Below are positions 5,514 to 5,908 of a stretch of DNA of 5,908 bases, one piece after another (position 1 is the first letter of the stretch; each line of letters begins with the position of its first letter). Made by a program: the position numbers and the translations under genes. This DNA is from Chloroflexales bacterium. GTDB lineage: Bacteria > Chloroflexota > Chloroflexia > Chloroflexales > Chloroflexaceae. A model generated the notes under the pieces. That model ran no database searches. It saw only the letters and a list, made by a program, of their open reading frames with translations, and had not been told where the DNA came from. The stretch lies in contig JAAXUL010000531.1 of assembly GCA_013336035.1 (NCBI GenBank), forward strand, positions 1 to 5,908, given 5' to 3'.

Positions 5514-5569
5514 CACGGTACCCCAGCTGGTGGCCCGCACCGCCCGCCATTGCGTCTGGAGGAGCCGTG

Positions 5570-5908
5570 GTGGACGCCCTGCTCACCTACGTGCCCGAGG
5601 ACCGCGCCTACGCCCTGGCCCGCGGCGAGCATCTGCCCACCCACACCCAGGGTGCGGCCCTCTTCGCCGACATCTCCGGCTTCACCCCCCTCACCGAGGC
5701 CCTGACCCAGGCCCTCGGCCCACGCCAGGGGGTCGAGACCCTCTCAGACCAGATCAACACCATCTACGCGGCCCTGACCGCCGCGGTCGCCCGCTGGCGC
5801 GGCAGCGTGATCGGCTTCGCCGGCGACGGCATGACCTGCTGGTTCGACGACGCCGACGGGCCCGCCGCCCCCCGCGCCGCCGCCTGCGCCCTGGCGCTCC
5901 AGGCCGCG
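5570..5908 (+). CDS. Class III adenylate/guanylate cyclase domain protein, N-terminal part (runs off the window)
   Basis: The first 113 codons are present, without a stop. After a short lead-in (MDALLTYVPEDRAYALARGE) comes the class III cyclase core: ALFADISGFTPLTEAL (30-45), with metal-binding Asp34, and VIGFAGDGMTCWF (80-92), with the second metal-binding Asp86. Such domains make cAMP or cGMP from ATP or GTP and work as dimers. The base-specifying lysine usually two residues after the valine (VxKxxGD) is glycine here (Gly82), so substrate choice or activity may be atypical, or a partner domain may complement it. An N-terminal cyclase of this type often precedes a second cyclase domain and an AAA/TPR ATPase module in very large proteins; that part lies outside the window. 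GGAGGAG (5558-5564) precedes two GTG codons. The second (5570) has the better spacing; the first is at 5567. Third codon positions are overwhelmingly C or G. Confidence 0.88.
   Translation, partial: MDALLTYVPEDRAYALARGEHLPTHTQGAALFADISGFTPLTEALTQALGPRQGVETLSDQINTIYAALTAAVARWRGSVIGFAGDGMTCWFDDADGPAAPRAAACALALQAA

Overview
This is a GC-rich bacterial window with a mixed set of intact, truncated and decayed genes. The gene content suggests Chloroflexota (inference from family resemblance only): an XRE-type helix-turn-helix joined to a Ser/Thr-kinase-like domain, a class III nucleotide cyclase with an N-terminus of the kind seen in large Chloroflexota signalling proteins, and a decayed ISL3-type transposase. 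I could not search a database, so the taxon is tentative.

Layout. Positions 1-95 hold a strong hairpin just past the end of a cysteine synthase gene that runs leftward (96-1184, minus). That gene has a good promoter (1339-1367) and a leader of about 150 nt containing a small ORF whose stop overlaps the cysK start. Next, also leftward, is an XRE/kinase-like fusion (1453-2232) that stops right after the catalytic-loop motif and carries HGN in place of HRD. Facing away from it is a small secreted or membrane-anchored protein (2438-2797) built from three copies of a YREGERA repeat. The gap between these two genes carries three GTATCA boxes.

Positions 2798-3161 are non-coding, with an inverted repeat and an extended -10 in front of a zinc-less medium-chain dehydrogenase/reductase (3162-4175, plus). 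After it comes a CAP (SCP/PR-1) domain whose C-terminal part is intact (4419-4718) but whose 5' part is in another frame. Positions 4719-5566 are a graveyard: no recognisable gene to about 5010, then an ISL3-family transposase relic in three frames with its catalytic core deleted (5014-5258), a possible IS-end remnant, and a scrap of a response-regulator receiver domain on the minus strand (about 5308-5394). A clear promoter (5485-5513) then drives a class III adenylate/guanylate cyclase starting at 5570 and running off the right edge.

The genes do not form one pathway. The two best promoters share an 11-bp -10 context (CTTGCGACAAT). The overall picture is an accessory region where signalling genes and mobile DNA have been inserted, truncated and eroded around a few intact metabolic genes. 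I see no convincing CRISPR array, tRNA, rRNA or defence system.
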